Source: JAKAWM01 sp049966695 (GTDB lineage Bacteria > Actinomycetota > Acidimicrobiia > Acidimicrobiales > Palsa-688). Taken from it: a stretch of 5,745 bases of DNA. Each line of letters begins with the position of its first letter. The first letter of the stretch is position 1. The DNA lies in NCBI GenBank assembly GCA_049966695.1, contig JBMFUG010000120.1:1-5745 (forward strand). Direction: 5' to 3'. Below are positions 1 through 5,493 of this stretch, piece by piece. The position numbers and the translations under genes were made by a program. A model generated the notes under the pieces. That model ran no database searches, was not told the origin of the DNA, and worked only from the letters and a program-made list of their open reading frames with translations.

Positions 1-241
1 TGGATCTCACACGCGTCCTACCAGGAGTTTTGCAGATCACCGACGGGCGGATGCCGGGGGTTATGCAACAGGCTCCGCGCGGCCTCTAAAAACACGGCCT
101 GCGTCGGCTTCGCCTTCAGCACCCGAGGGCGTCTTGGCGTTGCAGCGTGAGCCCCGGGAGCCCAAGCCTTTAGCAGTGGGAGCAGTCGAAAGTTCCACAG
201 GCTCCAACACCAGGGAGCGTTAGAGCTGGCGCCATTTTTCC
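1..241. other. Left-edge stretch without a convincing gene
   Basis: No reading frame here looks like a gene. One plus-strand frame is open from base 3 to a TAA at 87-89 (28 residues) and could be the tail of an upstream gene. A second plus-strand frame is open to a TGA at 148-150. Neither shows a recognisable motif or clear codon bias. TTATGCAACAGGCTCC at 61-76 resembles an insertion-sequence terminal repeat read outward, but no partner end or transposase is in the window. A weak inverted repeat (GCTCC 201-205, GGAGC 214-218) and a T5 run at 235-239 might be the remains of a terminator, but they are 16 nt apart. Confidence 0.5.
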
Positions 242-299
242 GGGCCGGCCCTTGCCTACAAAGTGACGTTGGGCCGGCCCTTGCCTACAAAGTGACGTT
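242..299. repeat. Perfect 29-bp tandem direct repeat, two copies
   Basis: Bases 242-270 and 271-299 are identical and abut with no spacer. Each copy begins with the perfect 10-bp palindrome GGGCCGGCCC (242-251 and 271-280) and continues with TTGCCTACAAAGTGACGTT. The array lies 55 nt upstream of the preferred start of the response regulator gene, so duplicated operator sites are plausible. A replication-slippage duplication or an assembly artefact would look the same. Confidence 0.93.
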
Positions 300-322
300 G
301 CTTTGCCGGAGGTGCGTATAGT
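292..322 (+). promoter_or_regulatory. Possible promoter of the response regulator gene
   Basis: TATAGT at 317-322 is a good -10-like hexamer in an otherwise GC-rich stretch. GTGACG at 292-297, the end of the second tandem repeat, matches four of six bases of a -35 box, but the 19-bp spacer is long. Transcription from here would start near 329 and give a leader of about 25 nt before the GTG at 354. It would also exclude the TTG at 303 as the translation start. The -35 assignment is weak. Confidence 0.28.
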
Positions 323-341
323 CGCGCTCGTGGGTACGCCC

Positions 342-347
342 GAGGAG
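342..347 (+). promoter_or_regulatory. Ribosome binding site that decides the regulator start
   Basis: GAGGAG lies 6 nt upstream of the GTG at 354, close to ideal spacing. The earlier in-frame candidates, TTG 303, GTG 312 and GTG 330, have no well-placed Shine-Dalgarno sequence. This site favours a 228-residue protein over the 245-residue version. Confidence 0.65.
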
Positions 348-353
348 CAAGCA

Positions 354-1040
354 GTGGTACCGGACGGGAGCGGGGCCACCGCAACGGCTGCGCGCCCACG
401 GGTGGTGCTGGCCGACGACGACGTGCTCCTGCGGGAGGGCCTGGCCAGCCTGCTCGGACGTTCGGGTTACGAGGTGGTCGGCCAGTGCGGCGAGGCCACT
501 ACGCTTGTCAACCTGGTCGCCGACCACCGGCCCGAGCTGGCGGTCATCGATATCAGGATGCCGCCCAAGCACGGTACCGAAGGCTTGGACGCTGCGAAGT
601 ACATCCGGGAGAAGTTCCCGGCTACTGCGCTGTTGCTGCTGTCGGCCTATATAGAAGTGGAACATGCCATGGACTTGCTGGCGGCTGGCAAGGGCAGCGG
701 TTACCTGCTGAAGAGCCGGGTCACCGACGTGGACCAGTTCCTTGACACTGTGGAACGGGTACTAAAGGGGGGCTCTGTGGTGGACCCGGCCCTCGTACGT
801 GAGCTGGTCGCCTCACGCCATACCCATGACCCCTTGGACGAGCTCACTGAGCGCGAGCGCGAAGTGCTGCAGCTCATGGCCGAGGGGCGTTCCAATGCTG
901 GGATCGCCCACCGGCTTTATGTTTCCGAGGGGACTGTCGAAAAGCACGTCCATAGCATCTTGAACAAGCTGCTCATCCCTGAAACCGACGAAGATCACCG
1001 TCGCGTGCTGGCGGTGCTCGCCTTCTTGGGCTCCCGCTAG
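354..1040 (+). CDS. LuxR/NarL-family two-component response regulator
   Basis: This is a DNA-binding response regulator: phosphorylation of its receiver by a sensor kinase changes DNA binding by its helix-turn-helix. In the 228-residue version (GTG 354) the receiver spans roughly residues 14-135. It has the acidic cluster DDD at 21-23, the phospho-acceptor Asp66 in AVIDIRMPP, Ser97 in the switch position (LLLSAY) and the conserved Lys120 in GYLLKSRV. The C-terminal GerE/LuxR helix-turn-helix spans about 164-206 (LTEREREVLQLMAEG, then SEGTVEKHVHSILNKL). Length and layout fit the family, and all key residues are present. A TTG at 303 would add 17 residues with no domain content and no ribosome binding site. 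The gene converges on the histidine kinase at 1217-2347, the likely partner by family and proximity. The 29-bp tandem repeat upstream may be its operator. The target genes cannot be read from sequence. Confidence 0.93.
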   Translation: MVPDGSGATATAARPRVVLADDDVLLREGLASLLGRSGYEVVGQCGEATTLVNLVADHRPELAVIDIRMPPKHGTEGLDAAKYIREKFPATALLLLSAYIEVEHAMDLLAAGKGSGYLLKSRVTDVDQFLDTVERVLKGGSVVDPALVRELVASRHTHDPLDELTEREREVLQLMAEGRSNAGIAHRLYVSEGTVEKHVHSILNKLLIPETDEDHRRVLAVLAFLGSR

Positions 1041-1046
1041 CCGTCC

Positions 1047-1205
1047 GGGCAGCACCAGCGGGCCTCCACCCGCCAGCGCCCCACCGTCCAAGGGTACCGG
1101 GCAGCGTGCAAGTGTGCAGCACCAGCGGGCCCAGTCGCCAGGGTGCTCAGCCACCAGCGGGCGCAACCGCCAGGTGCGCAGCGTTCGGGCAGCACCAGCG
1201 GGCCC
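1047..1205. repeat. Four degenerate GC-rich direct repeats between convergent genes
   Basis: The motif CAGCACCAGCGGGC occurs exactly at 1050-1063, 1117-1130 and 1190-1203, and with one inserted C at 1148-1162. Copies 1 and 4 share the longer GGGCAGCACCAGCGGGCC. The first three copies are followed within about 10 nt by CGCCAG, so the full unit is about 25-30 nt. Several copies can fold: GCGGG/CCCGC with a 6-nt loop at 1058-1073, GCGG/CCGC in copy 3, and the palindrome GCGGGCCCGC in copy 4. No T tract follows, so a classical terminator is not evident. The whole 176-nt gap between the regulator stop and the kinase stop is made of this array, and no gene is seen in it. Confidence 0.8.
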
Positions 1206-1216
1206 GCCTAGCTCGC

Positions 1217-2347
1217 TCAGCCTTCAAGGGGGAGCACGGCGTACAGCTTCGTGCCGGCGCCGGGTGGGCTTTCCAGTGCGAGGGACCCGCCGAGCGCCTC
1301 GACGCGGTCCTTCAGCCCGATGAGCCCAGAGCCTCCGGTGGGGCTCGCCCCGCCGACCCCGTCGTCGCTGACCGACATCTTGAGCTCAGGCCCGCTTACT
1401 TCTACGACGACTCGTGCAAGCGATGCGCGGGCGTGCTTGGCCACATTTGTAAGGGCTTCGGAGACAACGTAGTAAGCGGCCACTTCGACCGCTTTGGCCA
1501 GGCGGTCTTCCACCGTCACCTGGAGCTCCACTGGCACAGCCGAGCGGCGGGCCAGCGCCCTTAGCGCCGGGCCGAGGCCACCGGAGTCCAAGACGGCAGG
1601 GTGGATGCCCCGGGCGGTCTCTCGCAGGTCGTCCAAGAGACCAGCCATCCCCTCGGCCAGGCGCGCCAGCTCGGCTCTCAGCTCCTCTTGGTCGTCGGGG
1701 GCCGCCGCCTGGACGGCCCGCATGTCTAAGGCGAGCGAGACCAGCCTCTGCTGGACGCCGTCGTGCAGGTCGCGCTCGATGCGCCGCCGGGCCTCGTCGG
1801 CGGCAGCAACTATGCGGGCACGAGATGCACGTAGTTCAGCTCGGCTGTTGGCGTTGCCGATGATGGTGGCTATCAGCTCAGCGAACTCGGCCAAGCGTTC
1901 CCCGGCATCGGCAGGCAGCTTGGACTGGCCCCTCAGGCAAGTGGCGACCACTCCCCAGTGCTGGCCCTCCACGTTGACCGGTGCGGCCAAGGCCTGGCAG
2001 CGAGGTGCTGCCCGGTCCCCAGGAGCGGGAGGGCCAGTGACAAGGGGGCCTTGAGCGCTGTCGTCGGCGCTCAGGCGGAGCTTGGCGGCCGCCAAGACCT
2101 CCCGAGCATCATGGAGGTCTCCCGTGCCCCACCTGGACCAAATGGCCACCGGGGTGACCAGCCCGTCTGGGCCGGAGCGCCCCAGCGCCACCATTTCCCC
2201 AGGCAACAGGGCTCCCAACTGTTCGGCAAAAGCGCTGAACAGCTCTTCGGGCGGTGCCCCCTCAGCGACCAGAGCCGACAAGCGCCGGTAAGTGGCCTGC
2301 TGGTGGGCCAGCTGTTCAAGCTCGCGAGAGCGGCTGGCTTTTAGCAC
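1217..2347 (-). CDS. GAF-domain sensor histidine kinase, HisKA_3 (NarL-type) family
   Basis: This cytoplasmic kinase should autophosphorylate on His and pass phosphate to a LuxR-type regulator. In the 376-residue version, residues 8-20 form a short helix and about 23-170 a GAF-like sensory domain. The HisKA_3 dimerisation helix contains RRIERDLHDGVQQRL with phospho-acceptor His195. The HATPase domain has an N box (SEALTNVAKHA, Asn301), the G1 box DDGVGG (about 328-333) and the G2 region GSGLIGLKDR (about 339-348). All catalytic motifs are present and no membrane segment is seen. The GTG at 2347 is preferred because it begins 7 nt after the stop of the upstream membrane-protein gene, suggesting translational coupling; no strong ribosome binding site is visible. 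A TTG at 2428 would add 27 residues with no domain and overlap that gene. The signal sensed is unknown: GAF domains bind diverse small molecules or haem, and no diagnostic ligand motif is seen. Confidence 0.92.
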   Translation of the reverse strand: MLKASRSRELEQLAHQQATYRRLSALVAEGAPPEELFSAFAEQLGALLPGEMVALGRSGPDGLVTPVAIWSRWGTGDLHDAREVLAAAKLRLSADDSAQGPLVTGPPAPGDRAAPRCQALAAPVNVEGQHWGVVATCLRGQSKLPADAGERLAEFAELIATIIGNANSRAELRASRARIVAAADEARRRIERDLHDGVQQRLVSLALDMRAVQAAAPDDQEELRAELARLAEGMAGLLDDLRETARGIHPAVLDSGGLGPALRALARRSAVPVELQVTVEDRLAKAVEVAAYYVVSEALTNVAKHARASLARVVVEVSGPELKMSVSDDGVGGASPTGGSGLIGLKDRVEALGGSLALESPPGAGTKLYAVLPLEG

Positions 2348-2354
2348 GGGACCG

Positions 2355-2774
2355 TCAAGCTGCCGTCCCGAGCCCCTCGGGGTGCCGGCCGAGCGGGCCG
2401 GCCACGACCTCGCTGTTGGCTGTCTCAAGTTTGGCCGAGCTGGTGACGATGGCTACGACAGTACTGCTAGCCGTGCCAGCAAGGGCGAGGACGACAAAGC
2501 CGACGGCTTCGGCAAAGCAAAGCCACATCAAAGTCGTGCCACTAAAAGCTAGCGAGGCAGCCAGTGCCCACAGGGCTAGCAAGGCCATGAGGGCGTCGAC
2601 CACGTGCTCGGCAAGGGCGCGGCCGCGCCCGGCTGCAACCACGGTGGCGAGCACCAGGAGGGCAAAGGCGACCATCGACCAGCCCACCTGGGCAGTACTG
2701 AACACGAGGCTCGCGACCAGCATGAAGGTGGCCACCAAGCCGAGGGCGATATTGGCCCCAATGCGTGCGTACAT
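2355..2774 (-). CDS. Small four-helix membrane protein, unknown function, coupled to the kinase
   Basis: I do not recognise the family with confidence. The 139-residue protein has four hydrophobic segments at about 5-27, 31-48, 57-79 and 82-110, then a polar tail of about 28 residues. The two halves resemble each other: ASLVFS at 21-26 and ASLAFS at 73-78 are each followed by a Trp and a second hydrophobic helix, suggesting duplication of a two-helix unit. Four-helix SPW-repeat-type proteins have a similar layout, but I do not see their diagnostic motif. The start is ATG 2774, set by AAGGAG 8 nt upstream; longer in-frame extensions to the right are low in hydrophobicity and overlap the next gene. 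Its stop lies 7 nt before the preferred kinase start, so a role as membrane partner or signal input for that soluble kinase is a reasonable inference. Confidence 0.8.
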   Translation of the reverse strand: MYARIGANIALGLVATFMLVASLVFSTAQVGWSMVAFALLVLATVVAAGRGRALAEHVVDALMALLALWALAASLAFSGTTLMWLCFAEAVGFVVLALAGTASSTVVAIVTSSAKLETANSEVVAGPLGRHPEGLGTAA

Positions 2775-2782
2775 CTCTTGTG

Positions 2783-2788
2783 CTCCTT
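2783..2788 (-). promoter_or_regulatory. Ribosome binding site of the small membrane protein
   Basis: On the minus strand AAGGAG stands 8 nt before ATG 2774. It rejects the much longer open frame that continues upstream to about 3122, whose extra residues run through the intergenic gap and into the neighbouring gene. Confidence 0.8.
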
Positions 2789-2796
2789 TTTCAGTA

Positions 2797-2822
2797 CCTG
2801 GGCACCTTGCGCGGTGCCTAGG
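2797..2822. other. Strong intergenic hairpin
   Basis: Bases 2797-2806 and 2813-2822 form a 10-bp stem around the loop TTGCGC, with one non-Watson-Crick position: a G-U pair in plus-strand RNA, an A-C mismatch in minus-strand RNA. The six inner pairs, GGCACC/GGTGCC, are perfect. It lies just upstream of the small membrane protein's ribosome binding site and has no T tract on the minus strand. An operator or leader structure fits at least as well as a terminator. Confidence 0.5.
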
Positions 2823-2840
2823 CTCCCAGCATGCTGCCGA

Positions 2841-2869
2841 GGTGCGCATTGGCTGTCCTAGCCAGCACC
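2841..2869 (-). terminator. Nested stem-loop after the YbhN-like gene, possible terminator
   Basis: In minus-strand RNA, 8 nt after the TAG stop, GGTGC and TGGCT pair with AGCCA and GCACC. The result is a 10-bp stem with a 4-nt bulge (plus-strand 2846-2849) and a 5-nt loop. The perfect palindrome CAGCATGCTG (2827-2836) follows. There is no U tract, so if this ends transcription it does so as an atypical or 3'-stabilising structure. Confidence 0.35.
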
Positions 2870-2877
2870 AAAGATGC

Positions 2878-4041
2878 CTACCTGCTAGCCGCCATCTGTT
2901 TGTCAGCGTGCGCCCCACCGAGGACCTGGTCACAGCCAGCGCACGGCGACGGCAGCGGCCCCGAGGGCACGGCTTGGCCACCTGCGTGAGAATGCACGGC
3001 CCAGGGGTGCGGCCGCTGACGTGCCCCCAAGCGGCTGGCCAGTTCGATGCCAGCCCAGGTCCCCCAGCCGATCGGCTGTAGGGCCCAAAAGCTGACGGCC
3101 CGGTAGACAAGTGTGGTCGCAAGGGCGGTGGCCACCGGCATCCCGTACGCGGCCAGCAAAGCGGTGAGGCTCGCTTCGACGACGCCGAGGCCCCCCGGCG
3201 TCACCGGCAGGCTGACCGCGATCTGGGTCAAGCCGTAGGCAGCTAGCAGGCCCCGCCAGGGCACCCCGGCGTGCAGCGACCAGGCTGCCCCCACCAGGCA
3301 ACCTGCGTCGAAAAGCCAGTTCACCAGGGCAAAAAACGTGGCTTTAGCCCAGTCGGCCAGGCTGGGGCGCACCGTGCGGATGCCGGCCCACAGGCGGCCA
3401 AGCCCAGCCGTGACCACCCGGCCCGGGCGTCCGGCTCTTGCCAATGCGCCCCAGCTTCGCCGTGCCGCCTTTTTGACCGTGGCTGAGCGGTTGACCAGCG
3501 CGACGAAGAGCGCTATCGCTACCGGGACCGCGGCCAGCCCCAAAGCCAGCGCTCGCAGGTGGGCGAGCGGCCCTCGGTGCCCAGCTATGAAGGTGCCAGA
3601 AATGATGACGATGAAAAGGGTGAAGGTCGAAAGCGCCCCCGCAGTCAAAAGGGCCCAGATGGCAAGGGCGCGCCCGGCCCCCCGGCGTCGCAGCTGGGCG
3701 AACGACCAGGTTGCCCCCCAGGCCACTCCCCCGGGCAACGTCGTCCCGAGCGCGTTTCCTGCGAAGGTGACCTCGGCCATCGACCAAAGCCCGAGCTTGA
3801 CCCCGCCGGTGCGCAGCAGCCAGCGCTGGAGCCGGGCGAAGGCCATCATCGACAAAAGCTCTGCCCCGATGGCGACGGCCAAGCGGTACAGGTCGACGTG
3901 GCTCAGCAGGCGCAGCGCACTGGTCAGGTCGCTTTGGTGGGAGACTGCCACGCCTGCGGCCGCCCCGAGCACCGCCAGGGCAAAACCCCCCCGTGCCCAG
4001 CTTCGCCAGGGCGAGCGCCTTGGCGGTGCTTGCTGTGCCAT
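2878..4041 (-). CDS. YbhN/LPG_synthase_TM-type (UPF0104) integral membrane protein
   Basis: The 387-residue protein matches the transmembrane part of lysylphosphatidylglycerol synthetases, a family that also includes stand-alone flippase-like proteins. About eight hydrophobic segments are visible, including roughly 17-35, 53-69, 124-152, 163-183, 231-253, 262-280 and 303-332. Family-type signatures are GNALGTTLPGGVAWGATWSF (95-114) and VSLPVTPGGLGVVEASL (276-292). No aminoacyl-transferase domain follows, so lysyl-lipid synthesis is not supported; a lipid- or polyprenol-linked substrate transport role is possible but unproven. The last 50 or so residues form a polar tail with several His (345, 350, 352) and one CxxC (367-370), of unknown meaning. 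ATG 4041 follows GAGGGG at a 9-nt spacing. It begins 46 nt after the transporter stop, so the two genes are probably co-transcribed. That short gap contains GTCTTCGG twice, 10 bp apart (4066-4073, 4076-4083). Confidence 0.85.
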   Translation of the reverse strand: MAQQAPPRRSPWRSWARGGFALAVLGAAAGVAVSHQSDLTSALRLLSHVDLYRLAVAIGAELLSMMAFARLQRWLLRTGGVKLGLWSMAEVTFAGNALGTTLPGGVAWGATWSFAQLRRRGAGRALAIWALLTAGALSTFTLFIVIISGTFIAGHRGPLAHLRALALGLAAVPVAIALFVALVNRSATVKKAARRSWGALARAGRPGRVVTAGLGRLWAGIRTVRPSLADWAKATFFALVNWLFDAGCLVGAAWSLHAGVPWRGLLAAYGLTQIAVSLPVTPGGLGVVEASLTALLAAYGMPVATALATTLVYRAVSFWALQPIGWGTWAGIELASRLGARQRPHPWAVHSHAGGQAVPSGPLPSPCAGCDQVLGGAHADKQMAASR

Positions 4042-4087
4042 AGCGCTCGCCCCCTCTGCGTGCTTGTCTTCGGTGGTCTTCGGCCGC

Positions 4088-5347
4088 TCAGGACGCGCTA
4101 CTGAACGCGCTGTCCGCAGTGCCGGCCATGGCGGTGGCTTCGGCGCTGTCTACAGTGCCGGCTTCGGCGCCGTGGCGGCCTGGGCCCGGAGACAGGGGCT
4201 TCCAAGCTGCCCCGGTGCGCAGTGCCCAGGCGCTACCGGCGGCCACTACCACCCAGAACAGCCCGAGGGCTACGAACAGCCCTGCCCCGGCCCAGTTGAG
4301 CCAGTCGAGGTGCCAGGCTTTGGCCAAGCTGAGCGTGGCGACAGTATAGGCCCCGAGCGGGAAGGTGAAGGCCCACCAGCCGACGCTGTAAGGGAAGTAA
4401 CGATGGGCCAGGTAGCGCACGAGCAATATAGCTGCTGCGGCCAGCCACCACGCGCCGAACCCCCAGATCGCGGTCGCGGCCAGCTTGGACATCAGGCCGA
4501 GCACCGGGGCCGCCGGCCCAAAGGCTTTCGTAGAGACAGCAGACAGCTTTACCAAGGCGAGCGCGCCGACGCCGATGGGGCCAAGGCCGATCCAGATGGA
4601 CGGGGCGAGGCTGGCGTGGGGCAGCGGGGACATCACAAGGCGTTGGTGGAACATGGACATCACGAACAGGTAGAGCAAAAAGCCCATGCCCCAAAAGCCG
4701 TAGGAGGTGACCAACAAGTCACGGGCCACTTCTGGGGTTGCCGCGGGCACGAGCGGGGCCAGCACGAGCGGCACCACGATGTTCGCGACCGGGGGGATGA
4801 ACCAGCTACCGTTCACCTCTTCGGCGCCAAGCCCGGGGTGGGCGAACAGGACGTAGGCGAAGACCGCGCTCATCAGGAACGCGAGCGGTATGCCAAGCCA
4901 GTCAAAGCTGACGACCAGGTCGCGCACCACCTTGGGCGAGAACCACGTGGGCCCGATGGCTGCAGCTGCGGCTGCCAAGACCAAGATCCCGCCTGGCACG
5001 GTGGAGTACAGAGCACCGAGGGCCGGGTTTTTGAGGTCGGCCATAGCGGTCCGCGGGTGCCAAATGAACCGGCCCAGGTAGCCAAGGGCCAGAACGGCCG
5101 CCAGCACCGCCGCGGCTATGGCCATTACCTGGCCAAAAGTCCGCCCAGCGGAAGCCAACGATGCTGACCCGCCTGGGTCCATGGATGCCGCCACGCCGAC
5201 GATCGCCGTGCCCATCACCGCTCCGTACCAGCCGGGGTGGAAGCCTCGGAGCCGGGCCAGCGGGGCGGTGCCGCTTGGCCCTCCCGGAGGGGCGCCAGCA
5301 GCAGCGGCACCGCCTTGGGTACTAGGGACGGTCGTGGTATCGCTCAT
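4088..5347 (-). CDS. TDT/SLAC1-type anion channel or C4-dicarboxylate/sulfite transporter
   Basis: The 419-residue protein fits the voltage-dependent anion channel family, which includes bacterial TehA, plant SLAC1, yeast Mae1 and the sulfite pump Ssu1. After a polar Gly/Ala/Pro-rich N-terminus (1-35), about ten hydrophobic segments can be drawn: 39-56, 72-94, 111-132, 151-170, 181-203, 212-232, 251-270, 285-309, 321-343 and 350-376. Family-type signatures are FHPGWYGAVMGTAIVG (36-51), NGSWFIPPVANIVVP (179-193), PLPHASLAPSIWIGLGPIG (241-259) and WWAFTFPLGAY (324-334). The tail from about 380 is Ala/Ser/Thr-rich and carries a 12-residue near-repeat. ATG 5347 follows a purine-rich AAAGGAAAAGG. 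The substrate cannot be assigned: chloride, nitrate, malate, sulfite or tellurite-related anions are all known in the family. It lies in an apparent operon with the YbhN-like gene downstream and is preceded by paired palindromic boxes at 5392-5430. Confidence 0.9.
   Translation of the reverse strand: MSDTTTVPSTQGGAAAAGAPPGGPSGTAPLARLRGFHPGWYGAVMGTAIVGVAASMDPGGSASLASAGRTFGQVMAIAAAVLAAVLALGYLGRFIWHPRTAMADLKNPALGALYSTVPGGILVLAAAAAAIGPTWFSPKVVRDLVVSFDWLGIPLAFLMSAVFAYVLFAHPGLGAEEVNGSWFIPPVANIVVPLVLAPLVPAATPEVARDLLVTSYGFWGMGFLLYLFVMSMFHQRLVMSPLPHASLAPSIWIGLGPIGVGALALVKLSAVSTKAFGPAAPVLGLMSKLAATAIWGFGAWWLAAAAILLVRYLAHRYFPYSVGWWAFTFPLGAYTVATLSLAKAWHLDWLNWAGAGLFVALGLFWVVVAAGSAWALRTGAAWKPLSPGPGRHGAEAGTVDSAEATAMAGTADSAFSSAS
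4107..4162 (-). repeat. 36-bp-period repeat in the transporter C-terminal tail
   Basis: Plus-strand 4107-4126 and 4143-4162 match at 18 of 20 bases and are 36 bp apart, exactly 12 codons. In protein the copies read AGTVDSAEATAM and AGTADSAFSSAS. The repeat stays in frame and ends near the stop, so the tail probably grew by duplication. Confidence 0.75.
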
Positions 5348-5391
5348 TTCTTACCTTTTCCTTTCTTGTGTTTTTGTTGTTGAGCTTGTTA

Positions 5392-5430
5392 GGGCTTTGG
5401 CCGCTGCCCCTGGGGATTTGGCCATTGCCC
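5392..5430 (-). promoter_or_regulatory. Paired palindromic boxes 21 bp apart, candidate operator
   Basis: Plus-strand 5392-5409 (GGGCTTTGGCCGCTGCCC) and 5413-5430 (GGGATTTGGCCATTGCCC) match at 15 of 18 bases. Each has a GGG-N4/5-GGCC-N4/5-CCC layout with partial dyad symmetry. The 21-bp period is two DNA turns, so two dimers would bind the same face. They lie 45-83 bp upstream of the transporter ATG. Between them and the gene the leader (5348-5391) is markedly A-rich on the coding strand. I see no confident -35/-10 pair. The period also equals seven codons of a small open frame, an alternative explanation. Confidence 0.45.
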
Positions 5431-5493
5431 TGAAGCTGGTGACAGCCACAGCCCGAGGGGCCGGCAGGACTGCCCCGGTGGGGCCGGCGGGGG

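Noticed and set aside
242..299. CRISPR fragment with 29-bp repeats
   Set aside because: The copies abut directly with no spacer, so this is a simple tandem duplication.
1047..1205. CRISPR array
   Set aside because: Repeats are short, degenerate and irregularly spaced (67, 31 and 42 nt), and no cas genes are present.
1106..1564. Plus-strand open frame of 152 codons across the repeat array and kinase end
   Set aside because: Antisense to the kinase ATPase domain, whose motifs are unambiguous; no recognisable protein feature.
2348..2428. TTG 2428 as the kinase start
   Set aside because: It adds 27 residues without domain content, overlaps the upstream gene by 74 nt and has no visible ribosome binding site. 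It is not fully excluded.
2254..3081. Plus-strand open frame of 275 codons
   Set aside because: Antisense to the small membrane protein and to parts of the kinase and YbhN-like genes; no motifs and a composition typical of a shadow frame.
2355..3122. Long form (255 residues) of the small membrane protein
   Set aside because: The upstream part crosses the structured gap and overlaps the YbhN-like gene, is not membrane-like, and lacks a ribosome binding site; ATG 2774 has a good one.
3338..5167. Plus-strand open frame of 609 codons
   Set aside because: It lies antisense to two strongly supported membrane-protein genes. Its translation is low-complexity Arg/Gly/His/Pro-rich with no domain, as expected for a shadow frame in GC-rich DNA.
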